This document shows positions 10,112 through 19,150 of a stretch of DNA of 64,000 nucleotides, in pieces (the stretch's first letter is position 1; each line of letters opens with the position of its first letter). The translations under genes and the position numbers were made by a program. The stretch covers positions 186,001 through 250,000 of the forward strand of contig CAWEAS010000022.1 of assembly GCA_963807015.1 (NCBI GenBank). The letters are read 5' to 3'. Under the pieces are notes generated by a model that saw nothing but the letters and a program-made list of their open reading frames with translations, was not told the DNA's origin and did not search any database. The stretch is from JAJPKK01 sp963807015. Its GTDB lineage: Bacteria; Pseudomonadota; Alphaproteobacteria; Rhizobiales; Xanthobacteraceae.

Positions 10112-11170
10112 CTATTCGGCGGCGACGACTCGCGTGTCGTTCGCGGCCCGCGCTGCCAACTCCTCCTGGTGAATGCGATCGAGAATGCGGCGCGCCTGGA
10201 TCACGCCGGAATCTGCGTTGATGTCCACCTGCGGCGCATTCGGTAGGATCGTCATGGTGCGCTGCTGCGCCTCGAACACTGCCACGTCTTCGAGGAATGC
10301 CGTGGTGATCTCCTTCACCAGCATGTCGGTGAGCGTCTTGTTGTTGACGTCCCAATCGTGGGCCTGGCCCCAGAAATAATGGCTGGTGGATTCCGTTTCC
10401 GGCGTGATGGCGTTCAGGTTGCGCATGGTGATGCCGTCGACGCGACTGCCTTCCGGCGCGCCGGTGCCGGTCGGGCAGCAGCCGACATCGAGACGCAGGA
10501 AGGCCGGCGGCACGAAGTCGATGATCTGCCAGCGATCCACCGGTCCGGTGAAGTTGCCCGCCCGCACGAATGTGGGCGGCGCCGGTGCGTCGATGATCCA
10601 GCGCGTCACCACGACGTTGTTGGGCGCGCGCGTCACCTTAACGGCGGCATTGTCGACCAGAGCCGAATTGCCGATGGTCGTCTCGTGCACGAAGGCGAGA
10701 TGCGTGAGATCAAGCAGATTGTCGACGATGAGCTGCCAGTTGGATTTGACGTGGAGGTACTGGCCCTTGGCGCCCCAGTTCGGATCGTCGAGCCAGTGGA
10801 AATCGGCGATCTTGTCGGGATCGGCGAGCGCCGGATCGCCCATCCAGATCCACAGCCAGTGGTAGCGCTCGACCACCGGATAGCTCTTGACACTGGCGCC
10901 CGGCGGCACGGTGTTCTGGCCCGGCACCTGCACGCATTGGCCGCTGCAGTCATAGCGCAGGCCATGATAGTGGCATTGCAGGATATCGCCGACGAGCTTG
11001 CCCATGGAGAGCGGCAGATGGCGATGGACGCAGCGATCCTCCAGCGCTACCGGCGTGCCGTCCTCCTTGCGGAAGAAAACGACGGGCTCGCCCAGGATCA
11101 TGCGCGCGAGCGGTTTGCGGGTGATCTCGTGATCGTAACCCGCGACGTACCAGTAATTTCTCAGGAACAT
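10112..11170 (-). CDS. Rieske [2Fe-2S] aromatic ring-hydroxylating oxygenase, alpha subunit (vanillate demethylase-like)
   Basis: 352 residues. The Rieske cluster ligands are C47, H49, C66 and H69 (CVHRH ... CHYHG). The mononuclear iron site follows as LLDLTHLAFVH, with H157 and H162. Length and the start MFLRNYWYVAGYDHEI match the vanillate O-demethylase/PobA-like subfamily, which hydroxylates or demethylates aromatic acids with electrons from a separate reductase. No reductase gene is adjacent. A GGAGAA site precedes the ATG. It lies upstream of nothing obviously metabolic except the binding-protein and monooxygenase genes nearby, so the substrate is open. Confidence 0.9.
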   Translation of the reverse strand: MFLRNYWYVAGYDHEITRKPLARMILGEPVVFFRKEDGTPVALEDRCVHRHLPLSMGKLVGDILQCHYHGLRYDCSGQCVQVPGQNTVPPGASVKSYPVVERYHWLWIWMGDPALADPDKIADFHWLDDPNWGAKGQYLHVKSNWQLIVDNLLDLTHLAFVHETTIGNSALVDNAAVKVTRAPNNVVVTRWIIDAPAPPTFVRAGNFTGPVDRWQIIDFVPPAFLRLDVGCCPTGTGAPEGSRVDGITMRNLNAITPETESTSHYFWGQAHDWDVNNKTLTDMLVKEITTAFLEDVAVFEAQQRTMTILPNAPQVDINADSGVIQARRILDRIHQEELAARAANDTRVVAAE

Positions 11171-11246
11171 GGGTAATTCTCCATGTCGCTGATTGTAGTC
11201 GGTCGACGGTGATTTTCAACGCGACGGACCGATAGCCGATATGACC

Positions 11247-11450
11247 TCAGAGCATGTCCTTGATCGCGCGAACGAGATTGCGATCGACGCTGATCAACGC
11301 GCCCTCCTCCGGTAATGCGAGCGCCTTGCGTTCTTCCGGCGACACGGCACGACCCTGCAGGATGACCCGCCCGTCGGCGGTGAGAAAGACCGAAGCACTC
11401 GCGTCGTTTTCGTCCTGCCACACGAGTTCGACGCGAAAATTCAGGGCCAT
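11247..11450 (-). CDS. Small hypothetical protein, 67 aa
   Basis: A 67-residue acidic protein beginning MALNFRVELVWQDENDASAS and ending NLVRAIKDML. No signal peptide, membrane segment or cofactor motif. It reads as a plausible beta-rich N-terminus plus a short C-terminal helix. It lies between the Rieske oxygenase (76 bases downstream) and the binding-protein gene (40 bases upstream), in the same orientation, so it is probably co-transcribed with them. The ribosome site is weak. I do not recognise the family. Confidence 0.5.
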   Translation of the reverse strand: MALNFRVELVWQDENDASASVFLTADGRVILQGRAVSPEERKALALPEEGALISVDRNLVRAIKDML

Positions 11451-11460
11451 CGAATTAGAG

Positions 11461-11502
11461 TCCTAATTGCACTTTTCTAGTTGCACTTCTCTAGTTGCAC
11501 TT
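11461..11502 (-). repeat. Three tandem 14-bp repeats across the stop codon of the binding-protein gene
   Basis: On the minus strand the copies read AAGTGCAACTAGAG, AAGTGCAACTAGAA and AAGTGCAATTAGGA, back to back. The first copy contains the last codons (Lys-Cys-Asn) and the TAG stop of the upstream gene; the other two repeat the same tail downstream. Since 14 is not a multiple of three, the copies fall in different frames. Confidence 0.9.
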
Positions 11503-12804
11503 GGCGCCCTTCATGCCGCCCTTGATCCAGTCGTCGGCGGTGAGGTCGGCGGGCGGGTTTACGCATTCGGCGGGGAACCGGACGACGTCGACGAACTCCG
11601 GCGTCTTTGTCTGCTTGTTGAACTTGTAGGTGCCGTACGCCGTCTCCTGGATGCCCTGGTGTCCGTTGCCGATGGCAAGCTTCACGTGGCCGTTCGGTGC
11701 GTCGTATTCGATGCCTTGGAAGGCCGTTATGATCTCTTCGGTATTCGGCCTCGCGCCGCTTTTCTGGGCCTGCGCCTTGTCCCAGGCCGTCTTCAGGCCA
11801 AGGACAACAAGTGCCATCTGATATGACGGATAGGTCGGCGGCGTTCCGTAGCGATCCATGTAGACCTTGTGGAACCAGGTATTGAGCGCGCTCGCCGGCG
11901 CGAATGGTCCGTTGGGGCCGCGGCCGCCCACCATGGTGCCGTCGGGAATCTTGTCGCGCAGGCGCCACATGGAGGCCTCGAGCGCGGTGCCGATGATCGG
12001 CATGCGCTTTGCGAGCCCGCGTGCGTCGCTCTGATAGATAAAGCTTTCGAGGTCGCCGTCCCAGAAGCTCGTGTGCACCGCCTGGGACTGCGAGATCAGG
12101 AGCGTCGAGATTTCGGCGCCGTACTCGCCCGCGAACAGTTTCGGAAACAGTTCCTTGTCGACCTTGGCCTGCGGCGCGAGCACCGCCATAGTGCCTTCGA
12201 AATCGCGCCAGGAATCCTGGCCCCACGCGTAGTTCTGGTTGATGCCGGAATAGAGCGCGATGTTCTTGTTGCGCGCAACAAGGTAACGCGCCGCCCCGAC
12301 GTTATCCATCGTAGCGGTCGGCGAGGGCCGGAACACGTAGTGGCGCGGCTTTTCCTCGAAGATGCGGGGCGTGCCGCAATCGTAATAGACGGTGAGCGTC
12401 TTGAGCTCTTCGGCAACCGGTGTCACCGCAAGACAGCTGCCCGATGACACGTAGCCGAGAACGGCTTCGACCTGATCGCGCTGCACGAGATTGCGGAATT
12501 CGGTGACGACTTGCGCGGTCGATCCCGCCTCATCCACGTACTTGGCTTCGATCTTCGCCCCGCCCAGTCCGACCGTGTTGTAGGGCGCGGGCGCCGTGCC
12601 GGCATTGAGCGCCTCGATCACGATCTCGGCGCCGTTCCGGCCCGGCACGCCAAACGGACTTGCGGCCGGTCCGCTCAGAAACGTCACGATGCCGATCTTG
12701 ACCGGCAGCGGCGCCGCCTGCTGCGCCTGCGCGATGCCGCCTGCGGTGCAAGCGACGGCGAGGGCAATGGTGCCGCCGTAGAAGTGTCCGTAGCAAGATC
12801 GCAT
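11491..12804 (-). CDS. Periplasmic substrate-binding protein of a branched-chain amino-acid-type ABC transporter
   Basis: 437 residues. An N-terminal signal peptide (MRSCYGHFYGGTIALAVACT...AQAQQ, cleavage near 27-29) precedes a type-1 periplasmic binding fold: VKIGIVTFLSGPAASPFG near 35, then an AKYVDEAGSTAQVVTEFRNL segment typical of the LivJ/Peripla_BP_6 family. Such proteins deliver amino acids, urea or aromatic compounds to HAAT-type transporters. No permease or ATPase genes lie nearby, so it is an orphan in this window. A strong AGGAGG site lies eight bases before the ATG. The gene ends KGAKCN inside a tandem repeat. Confidence 0.9.
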   Translation of the reverse strand: MRSCYGHFYGGTIALAVACTAGGIAQAQQAAPLPVKIGIVTFLSGPAASPFGVPGRNGAEIVIEALNAGTAPAPYNTVGLGGAKIEAKYVDEAGSTAQVVTEFRNLVQRDQVEAVLGYVSSGSCLAVTPVAEELKTLTVYYDCGTPRIFEEKPRHYVFRPSPTATMDNVGAARYLVARNKNIALYSGINQNYAWGQDSWRDFEGTMAVLAPQAKVDKELFPKLFAGEYGAEISTLLISQSQAVHTSFWDGDLESFIYQSDARGLAKRMPIIGTALEASMWRLRDKIPDGTMVGGRGPNGPFAPASALNTWFHKVYMDRYGTPPTYPSYQMALVVLGLKTAWDKAQAQKSGARPNTEEIITAFQGIEYDAPNGHVKLAIGNGHQGIQETAYGTYKFNKQTKTPEFVDVVRFPAECVNPPADLTADDWIKGGMKGAKCN

Positions 12805-13017
12805 AGTCCGTTCCTCCTGACCGTCGTCTCCTCAGCGCCTGTTGTTTGCTTTCGATCCGGCGCCTTTGCGAAAGGTAGCATGGTCCGCGCGCCTTGTCCG
12901 GGACGGCGAAAATCGGCATTCTGTCGCACGAAAAATCTGCGATTACGCAACAACGAACGGCATCGCGTTGACGGCCGGCCAACGCGCGCCATCATCAGCC
13001 GGCCAACGGAGGAACCC

Positions 13018-13470
13018 ATGCGCAAATCGATCCAGACGACTGTCGGCGCCATAGCATTAATGGCAGCGGGAGTTGCGATCGGCTCCATGACGAGCCGCGA
13101 TCGCACCTTTGACGACCTCTTCGCCAACATGCTGAGCACGTCGGCGGCCGCGCAGGCCGGCGGCGTTTACGTCAACGCGGTCGACCTCGTGATCGTCCCA
13201 TCCGAGATGTCGAAGTTCGTGGAAGCGATCAAGGACAACGCAAGCAACGCGGTGAAGGAGCCGGGCTGCCGCGAGTTCAATGTCACCGTGCTGGCAACCC
13301 GCCCGAACCACGTCTTCCTTTACGAGGTCTATGACAACGAGGCGGCCCTGGCCTCGCACCGCAATACCGACCATTTCAAGAAATTCATGGCAACCACCGC
13401 CAACATGGTGGCCGACCGTAATGTCCGCGCCATGTCGGTCATCGCGATGAATTCGAAGGGTCACAGCTGA
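13018..13470 (+). CDS. Exported antibiotic biosynthesis monooxygenase (ABM) domain protein
   Basis: 150 residues from an ATG with a perfect GGAGGA site five bases upstream. Residues 1-46 look like a signal peptide (MRKSIQTTVGAIALMAAGVA) with a linker; the rest is a single ABM ferredoxin-like domain (VYVNAVDLVIVPSEMSKFVEA, then GCREFNVTV and FLYEVYDNEAALASHRNTDHF). ABM proteins of the YgiN type act as quinol or small-molecule monooxygenases without cofactor. Export to the periplasm is inferred from the N-terminus. It is convergent, with a two-base gap, to the frameshifted FAD monooxygenase, hinting at a shared aromatic pathway. Confidence 0.82.
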   Translation: MRKSIQTTVGAIALMAAGVAIGSMTSRDRTFDDLFANMLSTSAAAQAGGVYVNAVDLVIVPSEMSKFVEAIKDNASNAVKEPGCREFNVTVLATRPNHVFLYEVYDNEAALASHRNTDHFKKFMATTANMVADRNVRAMSVIAMNSKGHS

Positions 13471-13472
13471 GG

Positions 13473-14604
13473 TCATACCAGCGGCACAGACCAGGCGTCG
13501 TAGCCGTAGAGCCAGTCGGACTCGGTCTGCGACGCCGTCCGCATCCATAGGTTCTGCCGCGCGCCAAGCACAATGCGCGAGGTGCGCGGCTTGCGATTGG
13601 CCTCGAAGCGGCGGAACGCCGCGGCGAGGCCGTCCAGGTCGACGTCGTGCACACAGCGCGCAAGCACGACGGCGTCCTCCATCGAGGAGGCTGCGCCCTG
13701 CGCCATGTAGGGCAACATCGGATGGCAAGCGTCGCCGATCAGCACGATGCGGTCTTCGCTCCACCGCGGCAGCGGCTCGCGCTCGACCAGCGCCCATTTG
13801 CGAACCTCCGGACAGCTCTCCAGGATGACGCAGGCGTCGGGGTGGAAATCCTTCGAAGGCGTCGCGCATTTGATCGAGACGGCCGATCGACGACCAGGAC
13901 TCGATGCGGAAGTCCGGCTCGGGCGTGCTCGCGATGAAATACAGCTCGTCGCGGCGCGGGTTGATCTTGTAGCTGACGATGTGCCGATCCTTGCCCCACC
14001 ACTTGACCCGGTCGTCGATTGCGGCCGGAAGCCGTTCGGTCCGATAGACCGCACGATACGCGACCTGCCCCGAAAAGTGCGGCTCGATAGTCCCGAATAC
14101 GAGATCGAGCACGGTGGAATGCACGCCGTCGGCTCCGATCACGGCATCGGCTTCGACGCGCGTGCCGTCCGCAAAGGCAAGCTGCATCCGCGTGTCGGCG
14201 CGGTCGATGCCGACGAGCTTCTTGTCGAACCGCACGACGTCCGGCGGATTAATCGACGCGAGCGCGGCGTGAAGATCGGCGCGATGGAGCGAAACATCCG
14301 GCGCGCCGAAGCGCTGCTCGATCGAATCTCCCATCGGATGAAGGTAGGTGACCTCGCCGGTATCCCATACGCGGTTGTAGCCGACCTCCGGCGCAAAGCC
14401 GGCGCGGCGGATGCGATCTTCGAGGCCAAGCCCGCGGAGCAGCTTCATGGCGTTCGGGTTCAACTGAATGCCGGCGCCGACGCGCGCGAACGCGTGGGCC
14501 TGCTCGTAGATCACCGCCGCGATGCCGATCTTGCGCAGGGTTGCGGCCGCGGTCAGCCCGGCAATGCCCGCGCCGATGATGGCTACCGCCGGTTTGCTCG
14601 CCAT
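13473..14604 (-). pseudogene. FAD-dependent monooxygenase (6-hydroxynicotinate/salicylate hydroxylase-like), frameshifted
   Basis: The first frame runs from the ATG at 14604 with a Rossmann FAD motif (AIIGAGIAGLTAAATLRKIG, residues 7-26), GVGAGIQLNPNAMKLLRGLG-type sequence and GADGVHSTV, as far as QMRDAFEGF. The expected continuation (HPDACVILESCPEVRKW, then IVLIGDACHPMLPYMAQGA, the second FAD motif) is found one frame over and ends at the stop at 13473. A single extra base near 13843-13848 (an extra C in the minus-strand run TTTCC) explains the change. Everything else is well preserved, so this is a very recent mutation, a sequencing error or, less likely, a programmed shift. The family hydroxylates or decarboxylates aromatic acids. 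Confidence 0.85.
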
Positions 14605-14651
14605 GCTTTTGTCCGAACCTCACACTTTGAGACCACGAAACGATAGCGCGC

Positions 14652-15152
14652 ATGACCTTCGTTGTCAGGGAGATCGGGGTCGCCGACCGATCGGCGTGGG
14701 CAGAGATGCGCAGCGCTCTTTGGCCCGAAGAAAGTGCATCCGTTCACGCGCTGGAGATCGATGAATTTCTGCGCAGCGGCGAAGCTTGGGGCTTCGTCGT
14801 GGAAACCCCTCATGCGCACGCCGTCGGCTTTGCCGAGATCGCGATCCGCGCGTACGCCAACGGATGCGACAGCCGACCTGTCGCCTTTCTCGAGGGCATT
14901 TGGATCAAACCGCAGTTTCGACGGCAAGGAGCGGGCACGCAGCTTATAGCGCACGCCGAATCCTTCCTCGCGGCGCGCGGCTTTCACGAACTCGGCTCGG
15001 ACACGCAGATCGACAACACGCAATCGCAGGACGCGCATCGTGCGTTGGGTTTTTCGGAAACCGAGAGAGTCGTGTACTTCCGCAAATTGTTGCGCGATCT
15101 ACCGTCTGACCCTAGCGCGGCTACGGCTTCGGCGGATCGGGATAGGCGATGA
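14652..15152 (+). CDS. GNAT acetyltransferase of the aminoglycoside 6'-N-acetyltransferase AAC(6')-I type
   Basis: 166 residues. Landmarks of AAC(6')-I enzymes are all present: MRSALWPEESASVHALEIDE at 19-38, GFAEIAIRAYANGCDSRPVA near 59-78, FLEGIWIKPQFRRQGAGTQL near 79-98 with the acetyl-CoA loop RRQGAG, a GSDTQIDNTQSQDAHRALGF block, and ETERVVYFRK near the end. These enzymes transfer acetyl to the 6' amine of aminoglycosides. Here the gene is in a plain chromosomal context with no integron or transposon around it, so it may be an intrinsic cryptic resistance gene or act on another substrate. Its 3' end overlaps the convergent efflux gene by 32 bases. Confidence 0.85.
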   Translation: MTFVVREIGVADRSAWAEMRSALWPEESASVHALEIDEFLRSGEAWGFVVETPHAHAVGFAEIAIRAYANGCDSRPVAFLEGIWIKPQFRRQGAGTQLIAHAESFLAARGFHELGSDTQIDNTQSQDAHRALGFSETERVVYFRKLLRDLPSDPSAATASADRDRR

Positions 15153-16653
15153 GCGTCGTGATCGCGTTCTTGCCCGAATCCGGCGGAAGATCGATCCGGT
15201 TCCACCATCCGCCACCCAGTGCGAGGAACAGCGCGACGGTGTCGGACAGCCGGTTGGCCTGCGCCTGCACGCGCGCGAGCACGGCCTGCTGGTACGTGAT
15301 CTGCGCGGTCAGCAGATAGAGCACGTTGGCATTGCCGTAGGTGAGTTGCTGCTGCGACAGATCGAGGCTCACCTTGGCGGCGCGTTCGAAATCGTACGCA
15401 GCCTTGAGGGCATCGGCGTCGTTCTGAATGGCGCGGAGCGCATCGGCAACATTCTGGAACGCAGTGACCACCGTGGCGCGGTATTGATCGCGAGCTTGAT
15501 CAAGCATGTCTTCGGCGGCGCGCTTTTGATGAAGCAGACTAAATCCATCGAACAGCGTTTGGGTCGCGTTCCCGGCGATATTCCAGAACAGACCCGCGGG
15601 CGTAAACAGCGTGGCGATATCGGGACCGGTATAGCCCTTCGCCCCGCTGAGCGTGATCTGCGGCAGCATGTTGGCGATCGCGACCCCCACATTGGCGTAG
15701 GCCGCATGCAACTGTTCTTCCGATGCGCGCACGTCCGGGCGCTGTTCAACGAGTTGCGACGGCAGGCTGAGCGGCAGATCGGTCGGAAGGTGCAGCGCTT
15801 CGAGCTTGAATGTCTCCGATGGCATCTCGCTCGGAAGCCGGCCGGCGAGCGCCGCGATCAGGTCGCGGTTTTGCGCCAGCGCTTTGCGCAGCGGCGGCAA
15901 GGTCGCGCGGGTCTGGGCGAGCGCTGCTTCCTGCGCTGCAACGTCGATGCGGCTGACGAGGCCGCGGTCGAACTGCGTGCGCAGCGTGTCGAGCATCTTG
16001 GAATTGAGCTCGATGAGGCGGTTGGTCGCGTCGATCTGACCGCGCAGCAGCGCATCCTGGATCGCCGCGATCGCCACATTCGAAGTCAAGGTCAGATAGG
16101 CGGCTTCGACGGCAAACCGCTGATTGTCCGCGGTTGCCTGTTGCGATTCGACCGCGCGCCGGTTGCCGCCCCAGACGTCAAGCGTGTAGGAGACCAGCAC
16201 CTGCGCGGTGTAGAGGTTGAACGGGTTTTCGCCACTGTTGAGCACCGGAGCGATCGAACTCGCGGTTAGCTGCCGCGTCGCGTTGGCATTGCCGCCGACC
16301 ACGGGAAAGTATTTTCCTTGCTGGGCGTAAACTCCCTCCCGCGCGGCGCGCAGCGCATTCAGCGCCGCCGAGAGATTTGGATTGGCGTCGATCGATCTGC
16401 TCACGAGAGCATTGAGTGGCGGCGAGTGAAACAGCCGCCACCATTCGCCCGGCAAATCCTTGCCCGCGACGAAGCGTTGCGATTGCCCAAGCATTACGTT
16501 GGTGGAATTCGTGCGCGGGGCGAGCTTTTCTCTGGTGTAGCCGCCGACCTCGGGAGGCGGCGGATTCTCGAAATCAGGCCCAACCGCGCAGCCGCACGCC
16601 GCCAAAAAGGCAACGAGCGCCGCCGCAACGCGGGCAAAAGACCTGACCGACAT
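15121..16653 (-). CDS. RND efflux outer-membrane factor, NodT/OprM lipoprotein family
   Basis: 510 residues. A lipoprotein signal (MSVRSFARVAAALVAFLAAC, lipobox ALAAC-like with the Cys at residue 20 or 22) precedes CAVGPDFENPPPPEV, the usual start of NodT-type channels. Two OEP repeats follow; typical segments are GEWWRLFHSPPLNALVSRSI and VEQRPDVRASEEQLHAAYAN near 335. The protein would form the trimeric TolC-like exit duct of the RND pump whose adaptor (starting 16825) and permease (starting 19151) are on the opposite strand. The 171-base divergent gap probably holds promoters for both directions. Confidence 0.92.
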   Translation of the reverse strand: MSVRSFARVAAALVAFLAACGCAVGPDFENPPPPEVGGYTREKLAPRTNSTNVMLGQSQRFVAGKDLPGEWWRLFHSPPLNALVSRSIDANPNLSAALNALRAAREGVYAQQGKYFPVVGGNANATRQLTASSIAPVLNSGENPFNLYTAQVLVSYTLDVWGGNRRAVESQQATADNQRFAVEAAYLTLTSNVAIAAIQDALLRGQIDATNRLIELNSKMLDTLRTQFDRGLVSRIDVAAQEAALAQTRATLPPLRKALAQNRDLIAALAGRLPSEMPSETFKLEALHLPTDLPLSLPSQLVEQRPDVRASEEQLHAAYANVGVAIANMLPQITLSGAKGYTGPDIATLFTPAGLFWNIAGNATQTLFDGFSLLHQKRAAEDMLDQARDQYRATVVTAFQNVADALRAIQNDADALKAAYDFERAAKVSLDLSQQQLTYGNANVLYLLTAQITYQQAVLARVQAQANRLSDTVALFLALGGGWWNRIDLPPDSGKNAITTLIAYPDPPKP

Positions 16654-16824
16654 AAGCTATGACCCACCCCGCCTGATGCAGCGCATCAGCCACCCACCAT
16701 TAATACAAGCTAAATGTCATAATTGCCATTGCCCAACTGTGACTTGTGACAGTGGACCGGCACTCCTTTGCACTGCAAAGAATCACGATATTAGAGGGGA
16801 AAAGGGCCCCTCACCGGCATTGCA

Positions 16825-18045
16825 ATGAGCCCCAGCACCCGCACCATAACCTTGCGCGCCGCGATCATCGCCGCGCTGTTGAGCTTCGGCGCCGGCATCT
16901 ATCTGGCGGTGCTGTATTTCTATCCGCCGAAGGAGATCGCAGTTTCCTCCGTGGCCAAGGCCGCGGAAGAAGCGACCAAGACCGCGGCACCGGCGCCTGA
17001 CAGCATCGAACTGTCTGATACGCAGTTGAAATCCGTGAAAGTCGAGACGGTCGCGACGCGCGACTTCCCGGTCGAGAAATCGGCGGTCGGCAGCATCGAC
17101 TTCAATGAGGAGATGCTCACCCAGGTCTTCACGCCTTACCAGGGACGCATCGTCGGCCTGTTCGCCAAAGTCGGCGACGAGGTGGAGAAGGGCAAGACGC
17201 TGTTCACGATCGACAGCCCTGATCTCGTCCAGGCATCATCGACCCTGATCGCGGCGGCCGGCGTGCTCGACCTCACGAATCGTACTCTCGACCGCCTCAA
17301 GATGCTGTTTGCGACGAGAGCAGTTTCGCAGAAGGACCTCGAACAGGCGACGTCGGACCAACAGACCGCCCAGGGCGCCTATCGCGCGGCGCGCGACGCG
17401 GTGCGGCTGTTCGGCAAAACCGAGGCCGACATCGACAAGATGGTCGCGGATCGCCACGTCGATCCGATCCTTGTCGTGCCGAGCCCGATTTCGGGTCGCA
17501 TCACGGCGCGCAACGCCTCGCCCGGACTCTTCGTTCAGCCGGGCAATCCGCCGCCGCCCTTCATCGTCGCCGACATCTCGACCATGTGGATGCTGGCCAA
17601 TGTCGCCGAGAGCGACATCCCGGCGTTCAAACTCGGCCAGGACGTCCGCGTGTCGGTGATGGCGTTTCCGAACCGGGTATTCACGGGCCATATTTCGACC
17701 ATCGGATCGAACGTCGACCCGACCACGCGCCGATTGCTGGTCCGTTCCGACATCGACGATCCGACTCACGAACTGCGCTCAGGCATGTTCGCGACCTTCG
17801 TGATCCGCACCGGCGATCCGGTACGCGCTCCCGCGGTGCCGCTCGACGGCATTGTCAGGGAAGGCGACGGCACGATGACGGCGTGGGTGACCGCCGACCG
17901 CCGACGCTTTACCCGTCGCACCGTCAGGGTCGGCTTGCAGCGGGACGGCTACTACGAGATCGTCGACGGTCTGCAACCCGGCGAACTCGTCGCCACCGAG
18001 GGCGCGTTGTTTTTGTCGAATGCGCTGACGATCGCGGCACGCTGA
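16825..18045 (+). CDS. RND efflux periplasmic adaptor subunit (CzcB-like)
   Basis: 406 residues with an N-terminal membrane anchor (about residues 10-31). A barrel/lipoyl hairpin arrangement follows: ELSDTQLKSVKVETVATRDF near 62, QVFTPYQGRIVGLFAKVGDE near 98 (first lipoyl half), a coiled-coil hairpin 130-190, then VPSPISGRITARNASPGLFV near 218 (second lipoyl half) and a C-terminal membrane-proximal domain. It links the inner-membrane pump to the outer channel. The linker before the lipoyl domain is Ala/Lys-rich. The downstream frameshifted His-rich gene and the HME-type permease indicate a metal substrate. Confidence 0.92.
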   Translation: MSPSTRTITLRAAIIAALLSFGAGIYLAVLYFYPPKEIAVSSVAKAAEEATKTAAPAPDSIELSDTQLKSVKVETVATRDFPVEKSAVGSIDFNEEMLTQVFTPYQGRIVGLFAKVGDEVEKGKTLFTIDSPDLVQASSTLIAAAGVLDLTNRTLDRLKMLFATRAVSQKDLEQATSDQQTAQGAYRAARDAVRLFGKTEADIDKMVADRHVDPILVVPSPISGRITARNASPGLFVQPGNPPPPFIVADISTMWMLANVAESDIPAFKLGQDVRVSVMAFPNRVFTGHISTIGSNVDPTTRRLLVRSDIDDPTHELRSGMFATFVIRTGDPVRAPAVPLDGIVREGDGTMTAWVTADRRRFTRRTVRVGLQRDGYYEIVDGLQPGELVATEGALFLSNALTIAAR

Positions 18046-18087
18046 GCCGGCGATCGCGGCAAAGGCTTTATTTGGACGGATTGTTTG

Positions 18088-18917
18088 ATGAGCGGGCGAG
18101 CGACCATAGCCACGAGAGCGCTGAGCATCGCGCTATGGTTGGCGCTCGCCGCGAGCCCCGTGCTCGCGCAGCACAAGTCGTCGCACGGCAATGCTCATGG
18201 GCCTTCCAATAATGGTACCCACGCTAGTGAGAGCGCGGGTCACAGCAATTCCGGTGGCGGGGGCGGCGCGTCGGCACATGATGGCGGCGGTCACGCGGCA
18301 CCTGATGGCCTCCACCATCCCGATGGGAACCATAAGGGTCCACACGAACAGGCCGGTCCGTCGCCTCCCCCCATTCTCAATGTGCCGCCGGGCGGCATCG
18401 ATCTGACGCGCCCGGATGACGGCTACGGCAGCACGATCCGCCGTGGCATGTTTCCGAAATCGCCCATCGGCGGCGTGAACAAAAAAACCGCGCGGCCGAT
18501 CGTGCCGACACTCCCGACGCTGCCGCCACTTCCGCACAATGGACCCGAAATCACGCGCAATCCCATCGGGGCAACGTTGCCGGGCGGCACGGGAAGGACG
18601 TCAGGTCCGTCATCAACCGGGCTTCATGACCAACCACACGGCCAACGCGAGCATTGGCCCCCGTAGCACAGCCGGCGGTGGGTTCGAACAGCGTCGGCCC
18701 GTACCATGGCATGATCGGCAGCAATGCGATCGGCGCCGGCACTCCGACCGGAGTTCACCATCCGCCGACGCCGGTGGTCACCTCTCCGATCACGCCGCTT
18801 CATGTGACCGGCGTCAACGGCACCACGATAGGCCGTGTCGCCGCGGGGCCGAGCTCGATCGGAGGACCGCCGAAGCCAAACACGGAAATCAACGGCACCA
18901 CGATTCGCCGGCACTAG
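18088..18917 (+). pseudogene. His/Gly-rich exported protein, probably frameshifted near 18630-18665
   Basis: From the ATG at 18088 the frame gives a signal peptide (ATRALSIALWLALAASPVLAQ) and then a His-, Gly- and Asn-rich region (residues ~30-90; HKSSHGNAHGPSNNGTHASE and HHPDGNHKGPHEQ). A Pro/Ile segment follows, with a stop at 18666. The continuation one frame over runs to 18917 and ends NTEINGTTIRRH, a C-terminus I know from similar low-complexity exported proteins of Hyphomicrobiales; the repeated phrase NGTTIGR/NGTTIRR supports one protein. The break lies between 18627 and 18665. The His-rich part suggests periplasmic metal binding, fitting its place between adaptor and pump. Two short overlapping genes are the alternative. 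Confidence 0.6.
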
Positions 18918-19150
18918 GAGTGGTCCCGGCAGACCCATTCGTGCGCGCGGGCCGCCGCACTTTCATCCGCCGGCAACAAGGATGTGATTAATCCCAGGAG
19001 ATTGTGGGTGACGGCTCATTGTAAGTCGTAGAGCGTTGCCCCTGGCTCGCGCGCACGAATCCCTCATTTTCGTAGCGGCTGCATGAAGAGGCGCGGCGCC
19101 GGGGCGACGTCGCGCCGCCTCTTATCCCCGATCGCCGAGGGAATCGATTC

